A DNA stretch of 64,000 bases, from positions 888,501-952,500 of the forward strand of contig OX637395.1 of NCBI GenBank assembly GCA_951799425.1, read 5' to 3'. Below the pieces are notes generated by a model. The model made no database searches. It worked only from the letters and a program-made list of their open reading frames with translations, and was not told the DNA's origin. Position numbers and translations under genes: made by a program. Numbering within the stretch: the first letter of the stretch is position 1; each line of letters starts with the position of its first letter. Shown piece by piece: positions 36,883-49,410 of this stretch. This stretch comes from Ilex aquifolium (taxonomy: Eukaryota > Streptophyta > Magnoliopsida > Aquifoliales > Aquifoliaceae).

Positions 36883-38069
36883 GTTATCGTACCCAAAAAC
36901 TTAAGTTGTCAAGTGAAAAAAATAAAAATAAAAAAGTGAAGAATTATCAAATATCTTATAAGCACATATGACACCTCTACCCAAGTGGTCTGCGATGCGT
37001 GACAAACTATTCATCTCTCTCCTCCATTGCAAATCTCTCTCTTTCACTTAGGACTATCAAACGAGTCGAACTACTTAGAATTTAACTCTAATTTACTTCT
37101 GTTAAATTCATATGTATTAGAAAATAAAGCGAATATAATCGATTTTTTTTTTATCTCATTTAAGTGGAGTTCTAGTAATGTGCCTTTTAATCCTTGCAAA
37201 TTAAACATTTACTCCCAAATGCAAAGTAGTAAGATCTGCTCATCTATACACTTTCATTGCAAAATCTCTCTTTATTTTTGTTATTTTTAATTCATTGGTC
37301 TTAGAAAATAAAATCAAATTTGTAATCTCGTCCAAAATTAAGTTCAAATAATTTTCTATTTAATCTTTGTAAATTAGGCATTTAATCACTTTCCCCCAAA
37401 TATGATATGAAATACTGAAATTCCAAAGACCCACAGAGAGATTTTTCCAGCTAAAATTCAATAAAAAGCCAAGTTAAGGTTCTACAATTGATTGATAATT
37501 TGGATTGACATTGACAATGCGTGGCCACAGTTGAACCATTGGAGGAAAGATAAAGAAAACAAAACCCATGCCTTCTTTGAATTTATTTTCTAGTGTGCGG
37601 CACACAGAATTTGCATCTACCATCGTTCCGTTTCATTCCATTCCATTCTAAAATTTCAAGAATAGTTAAAACAAAATTATAGTACTTTTTTTTCCTAAAA
37701 AAATTAACAAGTAGTTATATACATGAAAAAATAGATATGTGGACATGTGATAGTTTTTTATAACACGAAATTAAATAAATATTTTTAAAATCTCACAATT
37801 AAAAGTTTAGGTAAACGAAAACTTTATAATAAGTCTCTCCCATAATTTCATTTGTGCATACAGATTGATAGATTTATGCAATTTGACTTTGGTTTCCTGG
37901 TTTTCTAGGCTCTCATTATGGTATTGACAAGAATTTTTCAGCATCATACCTCCACTTTTGGACTAGTATATATGTGTCATGTACACAATTTTTTTTTTTT
38001 TTATATTTTTGATCAATGATTATAAATTATTTGATTCAAAATCCATGAATAAAATTTATGAGGCAAGTT
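36883..38069. other. Intergenic
   Basis: AT-rich, no gene seen. AAATCTCTCTTT- and CTTTCATTGCAAA-like words recur at about 37030 and 37250, suggesting an old duplication. Confidence 0.5.
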
Positions 38070-38960
38070 GGTGTTGACAGAATACGAAGCGACAATCGTA
38101 TCAAATCACAACAGATGGATATAAATAGACCGAGCCCAAGGTCATAATCCGAGGGCATGCTGAGGGGTGAATGGAGCACCCAAAACTGAGCATTTAATGC
38201 CAGGTAGGGATGAGGGGCCACCATGACACAACAAGTCACAGAGAATGATGATCTCCGCCAACATATCATACCAAATTGAATCTCAAATCTCAAGAAATCC
38301 AAATATAGGCATGGCCAGATTGGCGTGCATCTCTGGGGAGAAAACATACTTAATTATCAGAATTAACGTAATGAGTGTTTGGAATGACTCAATAAATATC
38401 TTTTAGATATCATTAAATGTTAAGGGGACGTGCATTGAATACTGGACACCCCGAACTCGGTAATCATTGCGGGTACAGACCTCAAAGTAATGCCGACCTC
38501 CCCCAGACCTAATAATTGTGCGGCTCAAAAAAAATATAGCTCGCTGATGATTATCTTTATGAATGTTCTTTCAACCGGCTTGATAGGACCCTTATAATAC
38601 CACGTCACCCTATTAAAAAGTATAAATAGTCTAATAAATTAAGTCTCAAGTATGTATAAACAGGTAATCTTGCACAGTAAATATATTATCCTCATTTTAA
38701 ACACCTACTGATTTAGCTATCGAAAAAGATAAGTCGGACACGTCTCTTAATATATTATCCTCATTTTAAACACCTATTAATTTAGTCATCGAAAAAAATA
38801 AGTCGGGCACGTCTCTTACTCCTTCCTTCCAACTTTTTTCTCTGTTGTTGCCGTTGCAAATCGCACCACCTCCATTATAGTACACTTATCTCAAATCATT
38901 GGAGGAATTCTCCTAAGCAAGTACCATAGTCTTTCCCCATTTTCTAATGGGGTGTCGAAT
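38070..38960 (+). mobile_element. Probable LTR remnant
   Basis: Organisation resembles the solo LTR at 40383: a GC-richer left part, a TATA box (AAGTATAAATAGTC at about 38619), then CTGATTTAGCTATCGAAAAAG, the counterpart of CTGACTTAACCGTCGGAGG in the other LTR. A 69-bp unit is duplicated (starts 38680 and 38749). TG/CA ends and target duplication were not found, so limits are approximate. Confidence 0.5.
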
Positions 38961-40382
38961 CCACTAAGGCAGGAAGTGGAATGTAGGGATGGATGTGTTA
39001 TCATGACATGTTAGGCACCATGTATGTAATTGTAAGCCACCGTACCAGAGGCACACAATGTGGCATCCAGGTAATTGTGCCCTCTCCAATTTAAGCGACA
39101 AAAAAAATTGCTGATGCAGACAACTGTTTTCGAGGATAGTAGAAAGGACAAGTGGGGGTGGAATTTAATTCGGTTGGATTTATCGGGTTGAAAGGTCAAT
39201 TCAATAATTTCTTAAAAGTACAAAAATCCTCTATTAATACGTAAAATTTTAGTATTTCAAGTAACATTCATGTTTATATGTTTAATTTGAATTGATAAAT
39301 TTAATGGTCATAAGCCGGATCGAAAATTCATAATAATATTCTTAATAAAGATATACATTGAAATTTTTCACGAGAAAAATACTAAGAATACTAAAAATAT
39401 TTACGAACTTAATTCTTCATAGATTATAGATAATTTTTTTAGAGACTGAGAGATGTTTGTAAACATGAATAAGAAATGGGGTCTCTTAGGTAACTTATAT
39501 CTCTCTCACCGGTAACCAACTGCCTTAATCAGTAATTATTCCCTCCCATTAAAGAAATTGTCAGGAAAACTAACAATTACTTAAACTGTTTTCTTATACG
39601 TAGGGCTAGGAACACCATTTTCACAAGGAAACTGTTCACTTACCAAACCAACGAAGGTTAAGTCTTTTAATTAGGATATATAACCCAAATCTGTATCTTG
39701 TCAATTGTGGTCCATACATGGGTCCCACCAAATAAGTCCCAACATGAATTACACTCATCGATTCAGACCGGAATAGGAAAGAGGAGATCAGAATCAAAAA
39801 GAATGATAGCACCAAAGTGAAAGACCTACTTCAAGGCAAAAAGAACATATCAAGTCAAAGGAATAAATTTGAAGGAACCAAGTCAGAAAGTTGAAGCTCA
39901 AGGACAAATTTTGGTTGATTTTTTGGATTTGCTAATTCTGATTAGGTCCAAAAAAGTTGACATTATTCAAATTCAAATTGTATTGAGATTGTTTACTCAA
40001 ACCCAATCCAAATAAGCATGATTTTTGTTTCCAACTCTAAATATTTAACATTGAATTCCGGTTCAAGTCGCACCCCTAATCCAACCCGATCAATTTTAAA
40101 CCCTAACACCCCCCCCCCCCCCCACCACTATAACCAGCATGGTTTCTTCAGGAGATGCCTTAAACTGTAGCTTGGTGATAATAAATATTCTTCGGCCATG
40201 GAAACTGGTCATGTCTCCGTCTTGAATAGATCTCCACTCCTCCATGTTGTATTATGCTTTTTTTTTTCTCCAAGAGAGAAGCGATAGACCAATCAATCCC
40301 TTAATACTTTTTCCTAAGTGGATTCGCCATTGTCGGAAAAGCTTTATTTCATTGGAAAATCACACAGATATTTGAGGGAAAC
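38961..40382. other. Intergenic
   Basis: No gene seen. Contains a run of about 14-16 C at about 40108-40123. Confidence 0.5.
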
Positions 40383-41491
40383 TGATGGGACATTTTGTGA
40401 AAGCCTCACAATGACGACACGTGGCCTCGGCACAAAAGTACCACCGAGAATTGTGGAGACGACACGTGGCCTCGGCACAACAGCGCTACCGAGAGATAGG
40501 GAGACAACACGTGTCCTCAGCGTCATGGGTGCTCCACTTTTCCAGATGGCAACACGTGTTCTCGGCACCAAAGGATTTCAGTGTTCCCCCAGCTCTCACG
40601 TGGCCTCTGCTCCAAGTCTTCTCGGAATGCGAAGACCCGACTACACGTCATCTCGGCACCAAAGACGCCCCGACGCCTTCAACCTATTAAACTAAGTCAA
40701 GAAATGAGTCACTAGCCTGTCTTTTCCATCAAGTTAGAAAGGCAGGATAAACAGAGCTGGCAACCAAGAGGGTAAGGACACGTGACATTATGAACAGAAC
40801 CGTACACAGCTTTACAGAAAGGTGGTCCCAGCCACTATGCAGCTGTGCAGGGGATCATTTAATAAATTCCCAGAACGATGGGACGTTTATAATGACTGAT
40901 GGAGCCCGGAAAGGGGCGCATTAAGTGCCTCAGAGATCAGGCATTTAATGTATTTACATAGAAGAAAGAGCATTTATTGCTCGGGCGCTAGGGAAAGGGA
41001 TCATTGATTGTTCGGGGTGCCAAGCATTTAAGGACCGACAGTCATCCCTGTAAAAGGAAGAAAGCACTTCCCCATGACTGGCACAGCCTATTACTCACTA
41101 GCTTATAATGATTACTACCAACAAATGTATAAATAGTCTTCTAAGAGACAAAATAAGGACACACAAGATACAAACAAAAAAGGATTACACTGTGCTCCCC
41201 ATATTCCCTCTCTCAAAATCGAACTGACTTAACCGTCGGAGGGGATACGCCGGAGACACTCCGGCGCCCTTCTAACTCTTCTTTTTGTTTCCAGGACACG
41301 CCGGAATATACCATTGCCTGTTGGAATCGAACCAACTACCCCGGAGAGGAGCCGCTGTTGACCAAACAAGTTCTCTTTGCTTACTTCACGCCTCCCCCTT
41401 TATCACGAGGACCGGACGTCAGAGGTAAATACGAGTTCACATGTGTCATGTTTCTACTCATACATCTATTGTGCAAAAATCGGTACACACA
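40383..41491 (+). mobile_element. Solo LTR (1109 bp) with 5-bp target duplication GAAAC
   Basis: TGATGGGACATTTT at the left and CGGTACACACA at the right give TG...CA ends. GAAAC flanks both sides (40378-40382 and 41492-41496). TATA box ATGTATAAATAGTC at about 41127. Downstream is the motif CTGACTTAACCGTCGGAGG, a conserved leader seen in many plant Ty3-type LTRs. The U3 part has repeated ACACGTGGCCTCGGCAC-like words (about 40418-40600). No internal coding region, hence a solo LTR. Confidence 0.87.
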
Positions 41492-41496
41492 GAAAC

Positions 41497-42309
41497 CATT
41501 CACAAAAAAAGTGAATTAATTTTTATTTAGATATCGGTATTGTACTGAAATTCGTTCATAGTCATTTGATTTTGATTTGAATTATCTATCATTGTTAAAA
41601 TAATAAAATTTTACACATTTGAATGGAGTATAATATTGAAAAACTAGCAATAAACCCATGCCATAAAAAACTTTATTGATTGTGCGATATTTATATTTTA
41701 AATAGTAAAACTTTTTTAACTACGTATTTAAAATTCAAATAAAAGAGAAAAAAATCAGAGGGAGAATACAGATGTAGGTAAATATTAGTGTAGTTGTTTG
41801 ACATTGAGAAGAGTGTTGATTAAATTGTCTGACATTGAAGACCGTACATAAAAAATGGTTTTGAGCCGAAAAAAAAAAAAAGATAAATTGTGTACTGTTG
41901 GATCAAAATGAATGAAAATTAAATTAACTTTGATCGTTATTGTATTTTTATAAATTGAGAATTTAACTTTTTCATCGTAATATTAGATAGATTTTTTTTG
42001 ATGTAATAGTTGAACTCTTTTTCTTTGTATGTTTTTCCCTAATTTTATCATAGAAAAATGAGAGATATGTCCTAGTCACTTGTCTTTGTTGCATTGTAGT
42101 TGGTGAAGATTCATAAATGTTGCAGGGAATCTTCCATTGTAGGATGAATATGTGACAAAGAGAGCCAATGCCCATGGCGATAATGTCAAAGAGATCAGAT
42201 ATGTTGGTCTACCTAACATCTTTATTTTAAGTGTTTGCTTTCGTAAGATAACAACCGAATACAAGTGGGGAAAAAAATCTTGTATTTTGTTATTTTATTT
42301 TATTTACAA
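41497..42309. other. Intergenic
   Basis: AT-rich, no gene seen. Frames at 41972-42264 have no protein features. Confidence 0.5.
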
Positions 42310-43151
42310 TTAGTTATTTCTCATGCCTGAAAGTATAGAGTAATAAAAAATAATAATCAACAAATAAACATATTTGTATTTACACTTAAAATCAATTACA
42401 AAGATAGAGGAGAAATAAATGAATTTAAGAACTGGTTACAGTGAGAGCAAGCGGTGGTAGTGATTGTGGGCGGCAATGGTGGTAGTGGGAGACGGTGATA
42501 GTTGTGATGGATGAGGACAACCGGTTGTAATTGTGACAACTATAGGTGACAATGGTGATGGTGGTTAAGGGAAATGGGGGTGGTGGTGGGATAGTGTTTG
42601 AAACCACCCCATCACTACATCTACCGCCACCACCACCACCACTGCCACCACCGCCACCATTGCCATCACCGCCTCCACTGTCGCCACCACCACCACTACT
42701 ACCATTACCACTGCCATCGCCGCCACCACCGTTGCCATTGCCGCCGCCGCCGTCACCACCACCCCGACCACTGCTGCCACTACTACCACCACCGTCGTCG
42801 CCGCCGCCACCACTGCCACCACCGCCTCCACTACCATCACCACCACCGCCACCTCCACCACCCACCGTCGCCGCCGCCGTCCACCACCACCACCAACACC
42901 ACCGCCCCTGTCGCCGCCACCAGCGCCATCGCCGTCGATGCCATCGTCACCGCCACCGCGGTCATTGCCACCCACCACAACCATCACCGTCTCCTAACAC
43001 CACCAGCTCTCACCCCCATGTCACAATAGCATTAGTGAAATTCATTTATCTCTCCTCTATGTTTGTGATTTGATTTTGGATATGAATACAAATATGTTTA
43101 TTATTTATCATTTTTTATTATTCTATGCCTTTAGACACAGGCAATAACTAG
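42310..43151. mobile_element. Fold-back Helitron-like element with two 3' ends
   Basis: Both ends carry the same about 120-bp terminus, inverted. On the right, plus strand: CACAGGCAATAACTAG (CTAG at 43148-43151, then T). On the left, minus strand: GAGAAATAACTAA (plus 42310-42313 reads TTAG, preceded by A). The middle goes from a TGG tract (about 42450-42590) to a CCA tract (about 42600-43000) joined at about 42590. Frames across the tract encode only Pro/His or Gly/Ser runs and are not genes. Confidence 0.7.
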
Positions 43152-46100
43152 TACTACTATAAAATGTCAATAAAAGTGAAATTTTTTTGATTGACCTAAA
43201 TAACTTTAATAAAAGAATTAATACTTCTTATATCCTACCCTTTCACACTCCTCTCTTTAATTTTCTTTTAATGCTAATTTATATTAAATTCATATATATT
43301 TGTCTATCTATTTATATCTATATATATACTACTTCTAAAAGTATCTTACAAAGAAAAAAAAATTATTTTCCTCTTCTATCCTTAAACAATTATATAAAGA
43401 CAATCATATCCTATTTTTTAATTTAACTCTTAGACAATTCATATTTTAGGAATAATTATTCAATTATAAGTGTAATGAATAAATCTATATCTATATCTAT
43501 ATCTACTACTATAAAATATAACTTAATACTAACCTTATTTAATAGAATAATGAACCTTATCTAATTTTCATCCAACCTTTTCGTTTTCTTATTTTTATTT
43601 CTAAATAATAGTTTTAAATAACCTTATCCTTTTTCCCACTTCTCATGCACCCCCTTACATGTCTCTCCATCTGCCTTCTTTATTCTACTAAATGTGGGGC
43701 TCCCTTTTTTCCTCTCTTTCCAATTGCCTCCATTTCTACCTTCCGCCCAAAATTTTGTCATCTCATCTTCGGGAAAGATCTCATAAGATACATAGCATAA
43801 AGGATCACATGTTATTGGGTATTTGTTTTTTTCGTGTTCTGGATTTGATTTTTGTTTACAATTAGTGGGTTCTCATAAACACGAATTGATTGTCAACCAT
43901 TATGTTGGATTTCAAAAGATTAGGACATAAGGCTTGGCTTGGTTTGGTTTGATTTATATTGGATTTCAAACTTTTTTATATCCAATTTACTCTACCAATC
44001 TCACTAATTTACTTGTCCTCCAAAATTGTGTTCAGGTTTTCTTTTTTGTCATGTTTGATTATTTTATTTATAGTTTATCGTTTTTTTTTGCTTGGTTATT
44101 TTGCAGCTTCAAGTTTACAATTAGGGGCATTAAAGTTAGACAACTGGTGGTTATGTATGCTTGGGACAAGACATTGACCGTGAGTGCTCACAACACCAAC
44201 CACTGTCATAGTATTTGATTATGCATTCAATTACTTGATGTTATTGAGATCTTTTTTGATTATGCAATGAATTTTACCTGTTCAATTACTTAATTTTCTT
44301 TGGGATCTCTTTTGATTACGCAATGAATTTTTTGGATTAGATATTGGCTACTGATTTGTTTGTAATTAGTTTTCTTATGTGGTGGTATTATTTCCAACTT
44401 TTTCAGGTTTATACAATCAAGAGTTAAATTGGTATCAAATACTGAATACTTTTAATTTCCTAATAATCTTCTTGAAGTTGGTACGAATATAGTATCATTG
44501 CAGGCATAGTATGGTTGCTAGGTATCTCTTAGATGACCTTATTCATGAGAGGGCCAATGCAACCCATGAAGCAATATGGTACTTTTTTTATTTTTTAGTT
44601 GTTACTAATGGAAATTTTTTAATTTTGTTATCAAGTTTTTGATGTTGTTATTATGTTTTGCGTATTCCTGTTTTATAGTTTGTTTCTGACCCATATTCCT
44701 ATGTATAATGTCATCTATCACATGGTTATGTCATTCTCCAATTTCTTTTGATATGATTCTATTAAAGTCGGTCAATCCTAAACCAATGTTGAAACCATGA
44801 TTCTATAAATCCAACTCAATCTTATAACAATGAATTTCATTTTTTTTTCCTGGCCACTTATTGATATGAATTATGCAGTAAAAGTTGGGTGGGTCAAATT
44901 TCAAGTACCTATCCTTCTCTTTAAACTATTTTTTTCAAGTTCTGCAAGCATATCATTTTTTAATTTATTCTATCTATTTTTTATTTAACAAATTCTTAAA
45001 GTTATTTAAAGTTCATTTACAAGGAAACGGAAAAATCGTCCTTCTATCTCCCCCAAAAACTTGAATATGATCTCCTTTCGGGTCCTAAGAAAGCCTAACT
45101 AATTATGTTTTCAACTAAGAGCTACTTGTTTGTGGTAAATTGATTGCATTGGTGTGTGTTTGTGAGTAATATGTGCAAAATATTGAAAGACATTAATATG
45201 AGAAAAATAAACTTTGTGCAACCAAATGAGAGTTATTGGCAATAAAAACTTTGCCTATTAATCATATGAAAATATTTTTTAGATCTAAAGGGAAGCAAAA
45301 TATTTCAATATTCAAGATGTCGAAATTGGTTGGCCCACTAAGGGTGGCCACATAACCCATTGTTATTTTTCTTTGCACTCCCTCCACGTTAGTTTTCTTG
45401 AGAAATTCAAAATCAGATTTCTTATATGCTTTAAAACTTGGTTTCACTTTAATGTTCTATTTCTATACACTATTCTGATAAACTTAGACAATATTTCAAT
45501 TATTTTAATTTTTTATTGCTATAATTTGGTTTGAAGTCAAGTGGATATTATTGTCCGTTTTATTATGATAACACTTTAAACAATATTTCATCAAGACTTT
45601 TCATGTTTTATTTTTCTCTTTATTTTTGTAATCTCGCATTTGCTTTTTTAAAAATTATGTTATCTTTTACCTATTTTTGGTCTAGGAGCTGAAGAGACTT
45701 TCTTAAAATTACAAAGTTTTTTTTTTGCAGGAATACTTCAAACTAAATAGGCTATGATATTCAATTTATGAATTATTTCTCAAATATACACTTGTTCTTT
45801 TGTATTCACTTCCAAAGTGTCATGTTCCTAAATAATAAATAGTACAAAAACTATAGCTAAAACCTTTGTTGCACAAATAAACATTAAAAAGCATATAAAA
45901 TAAATAAATTAAAATTATAACTCAAAATTATTCACGTGTGTACACTTATTAGTAACTAATAATTGAACAAGTGGGGGGTGTTGTTCTTCTTTAATCTCTT
46001 TCAACTGCCCATTAACTCAGCATGCCCACTTTGTCTCCCTCCTCCTCTCATACAAGCACATCAATTGAATGCCCGTACAGTATTGTTTTTTAGATAAATT

Positions 46101-46291
46101 TACTGAACTAATTAATTATTTTCATTGAATTGACGATAAACTCCAATATTAATTAAAGTTAATTATCAATTTAATGATTATGATGCATTAAGTTTGCAAA
46201 TTTTATTCAAATAGTATTTTTCATACAGTTATTTCTATTTAGTTAGAAAATAAACTCAACATACATTTTCTAGTACACCGAAAAAACATAT

Positions 46292-46500
46292 GGGTGATCT
46301 TTTTTTTTTTTGTTTAATGGTTAGAGGTATCTGGGTCGGTCTATGCGTACCTCGATTAATCCCCTCTCTGGTCTAATCAAAGATAGGTCATCCACGCCGG
46401 GTCTAAGGTATTCATGAGGGATAAATCTTTGATGGCGTGATCCCAATGAATTACCAAAATTCAAACTCATAATGTCTGAACTTATAACTCGTCCCTGTAT
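46292..46500 (-). mobile_element. SINE nested in Helitron C
   Basis: T run, then GTTTAATGGTTAGAGG, TAATCAAAGATAGGTCATCC, GGTCTAAGGTATTCATGAGG and CAAAATTCAAACTCATAATG, which is the SINE body and B-box side in reverse orientation. The 5' tRNA head is shortened. Confidence 0.7.
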
Positions 46501-47003
46501 TTTTTTTTTCTTTTTTAATCAAGCAACTCGTCCCTGTATGGGTCATCATATGAAGCAGAATAAAGAGACATTCATGCCTTGTCTATTGAGTCGCACACCT
46601 ATAATGTGACATAATAGAGAGACATACACGTCACTTACTATTAAGTTGTACACATATTATGTGTGTCATAGATTCTAGTTTGTTTGCAAACTGTTACTTG
46701 TGGACTTCTTTATATAGTTCCGTATGCAATATGTCTTGATATTTTCGGATCATCGATAACTTCTAATGTTAGAACTGTCGAGGGACATGGTGTAGATTGC
46801 ATGAAAGGGTCGTGAATTAGGGATGGAACATAGGTAGCCAAGATAGTTAGTTGTTCCTATCATTTTTCCCATAATATTGAATCACTAGATTCCAAATGAC
46901 AAAGAATCTATACTACATATTATACACTAAAAGAATCAATTTAGAAGAGAGTTTGAGAGAAATTTTTCGTCTCTAAATCATATTTTCTCATAATTTTGAT
47001 ATA

Positions 47004-47271
47004 CTAGCGATATCTCGTAACTAAAATTACAGTACACTGAACTATGACATTGTATGTGCATTGAAGTGTGTGTACAACTGGAGTGTGTATATAATGAGTG
47101 TCTGTTTGTGTATGCAGCTTTGTGTTATGGAGTGTGTATGTTGAGTTTGTGAATTTGTAGGAAAAAGTGTGTTGGGTATTTGAAATTGGGTGGGTGGGTG
47201 GGTGGGGGGGGGGGGGGGGGGGGGGGATATACCCCCATAAGTTTAAAAACTAAGCTATCTTATTAGATAGA
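47004..47271 (-). mobile_element. Mini-Helitron E (268 bp)
   Basis: On the minus strand: 5' TCTATCTAATAAGATAGC (47271, preceded by A) and 3' CTAG at plus 47004-47007 next to T. The body, with TGTGTGTACAACTGGAGTG and GTTGAGTTTGTGAA-like words, matches the copy at 47679-47971. Confidence 0.65.
47188..47226 (+). repeat. G-quadruplex-type G run
   Basis: Four GGGT units followed by about 23 G, inside mini-Helitron E. The absent counterpart in copy D shows the run expanded after insertion, if it is not an assembly artefact. Confidence 0.8.
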
Positions 47272-47678
47272 TTTAATTAGTCTCCTCTAATTAAATTCTA
47301 ACATATGACCAATGTAACCACTTCAATCTTTTTTTGATAACTATTACACATTTGAATTTATCATCATTTTTATTAACTATTTTACATTTAAATTTTTGTA
47401 CACTATCAATTTATCGTATTAATAAGCAATTTTCTAATACTGATATACAACAAATTTCGTGCGTCGCACGGGTCTGATTGCTAGTTGATGTATTTGACTG
47501 ATTTTTTGGACAAATTATAGTTTGCACTGTTAAACTATTAACATATCTGATCACCTCTTTAGTGCCACGGGAAATTTTCTCTTTTTCTTTATTATATTTT
47601 TAGGGGAATGCCTCAAATTCGTTATTTAGATCTCAACGCTTTAAAAAATAATACTATTAGATCATATTTATTGATCAA

Positions 47679-47792
47679 TTAGTGATACCCTGTGCCTAAA
47701 GATATTGTGCACTAATTTAAGATATTGTGCATTGATTTATGACATTGTGCATGTGTTGGAGTGTATATACAGCTAGATAGAGTGTGTATATA

Positions 47793-47841
<49 letters not shown>

Positions 47842-47971
47842 GGAGCATATGCATGTGCAGTTGTGTGTTGGGTTTGTGAAATTCGGGAAAAAAATGTGTG
47901 TTGGATGTGTGAAATTTAGGGGGAAAAATATACTCTCATAAGTTCAAAACCTAACTATCTTATTATATAAA
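47679..47971 (-). mobile_element. Mini-Helitron D (about 290 bp)
   Basis: Sister of 47004-47271: left TTAGTGATACCCTGTGCCTA (decayed CTAG end) and right AACTATCTTATTATATAAAT (decayed 5' TC end on the minus strand). It contains a GT microsatellite at about 47796-47840. Confidence 0.6.
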
Positions 47972-48333
47972 TTTCAATTCTAATGCTGCATTGTGGGCAC
48001 GGTTCAAAGTTACGACATCGGTCATTAATTTGGAAGACATTAGATCTTTGCATATATTAGATACGACTTAGTCGATTCTAATTAGTATCACCTGATAATT
48101 TGAACCAGGATTGTAACGTTGTGATTCACTGATCCAACTACGACAATCAATATCGACAAATGTGCAAAAAGGCAGAATATGATGTGAAGCATCTCTATTA
48201 TTCTTGTGAGTAGGACTGTTTACACTGTTTCAAAGGCCTCATTGTGGCTGGTGACCTTCTTATACACAACTACGAAAATGGCCTAGTGGAGGAGAGAGAT
48301 TAGTCAGTCAATTCTACTGAGAAGATATTCCAA

Positions 48334-48359
48334 GGGGGGGGGGGGGGGGGTGGGGGGGG
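48334..48359 (+). repeat. G run (G17-T-G8)
   Basis: Homopolymer run likely to form a G-quadruplex; length is unreliable in sequencing. Confidence 0.8.
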
Positions 48360-49280
48360 TTTCAAAAGACTTTTTTAGCATTTGTCATTTTCTTCTTCCT
48401 CCTGCTGCTGCTGCTATGTTGTGTTGCTATCAGCCGTTTTCAATTCGAAATCAATCAGTGGGAGTAGACAAATTCCATTCATTGACTTTTGACAATGTTT
48501 CGTGATTGATTTTTTTTTTTTTCAACATATAAGGTTGCCATTTATTTCATTATAGTTTTATTCTTTTTTTTTTCATGAGTAATTCTGCATATAATACGGC
48601 GACTTTTTCTCTCTAGAGATAGTCTTTTTTTATTTTTTTGAACAATGAGATAGTCTTTCATTGTATTTTTTTCATTAGCAGGATAAATAATAGCGGATAT
48701 TATCATTTCTTTAAAATAAGTTCAGTGTCTAACTGTGACAATTCTACACAAGAGATCACAAAGTCAAGCTCGAAAATGGTAAAATATTTTCTCATACGAC
48801 TCAATACTCTTTCTTCTATATCTCTGTGCTCGTAATTTTTGTTATTGATGTATATGGTCCTCTACCCCTAATATGTATATTATATACACATTTCTTGGAT
48901 GCTTGGACATAATGCAACTTGTATGCTTATTTTATTTGCTTGAAATTTTGGGTCCTTATTACCTTTCAACCTAATTATCAATAATTACGAAATTGGCAAA
49001 GTTTAAATTTAATTAGGATACAATCAATTTCTCCCTCGAGATAAGAAGTTTAAATTCAAAGAAAGTCTAATGGCAATGCTTAGAACAATGAGTTCTAGTT
49101 CAGTACTGGGAAATCGTCTAGTTAGCACAAATTCAAACTGTGTACACCAGAAACAAATTGGTGCTAGCTATACTGAGCATCTTTCTCCTAAGTCATTCGA
49201 TGAAATTAATTAAAGATGAGCGAAAATCTTAATCAACAATCAAGACCCTCTAACATTAATTTTCCAAAAATAAAGGTAAC
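48360..49280. other. Intergenic
   Basis: AT-rich with a CTGCTGCTGCTG run at about 48403-48415. No gene seen. Confidence 0.5.
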
Positions 49281-49410
49281 AAATTAAACAAAGTAAAAGT
49301 CTTAATCTTGATTGACATTTTGGAAAATTAAATAAAGACCCCAATAAATTAAACAAAGCAAAAGTCTTAATCTTGATTGACATTTTGGAAAATTAAATAA
49401 AGACCCCAAT
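49281..49410. repeat. 65-bp tandem duplication
   Basis: Units 49281-49345 and 49346-49410 (AAATTAAACAAAG...AAAGACCCCAAT) differ by a single base that I can see (GTAAAAG against GCAAAAG), so the event is very recent. Confidence 0.93.

Larger units (their letters stand above)
43502..47484 (+). mobile_element. Helitron C (about 4.0 kb, non-autonomous)
   Basis: 5' end TCTACTACTATAAAATATAA after an A at 43501, and a strong 3' end: hairpin CGTGCG-T-CGCACG at 47458-47470, then GGTCTGATTG, CTAG at 47481-47484 and T. These are textbook plant Helitron termini. No Rep/helicase frame was seen. It carries a SINE (46292) and a smaller Helitron (47004). An exon-like segment at 44504-44579, between a TTGCAG and a GGTACT, may be captured gene sequence. 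The 5' boundary is less certain than the 3' one. Confidence 0.65.

Noticed and set aside
40318-40695. 125-codon plus-strand frame with repeated TTRGLGT-like words
   Set aside because: The repetition reflects ACACGTGGCCTCGGCAC-like DNA repeats in the U3 part of the solo LTR, and a repeat of the same words is also open on the minus strand.
42425-43073. Gly/Ser-rich and Pro/His-rich frames on both strands
   Set aside because: Same low-complexity tract inside the fold-back element; frames mirror each other on the two strands.
43149-43190. Alternative Helitron 5' end TACTACTATAAAATG directly after the element at 42310-43151
   Set aside because: It lacks the TC start; the TCTACTACTATAAAA at 43502 with a preceding A is a better 5' end for the 47484 terminus, though both remain possible.
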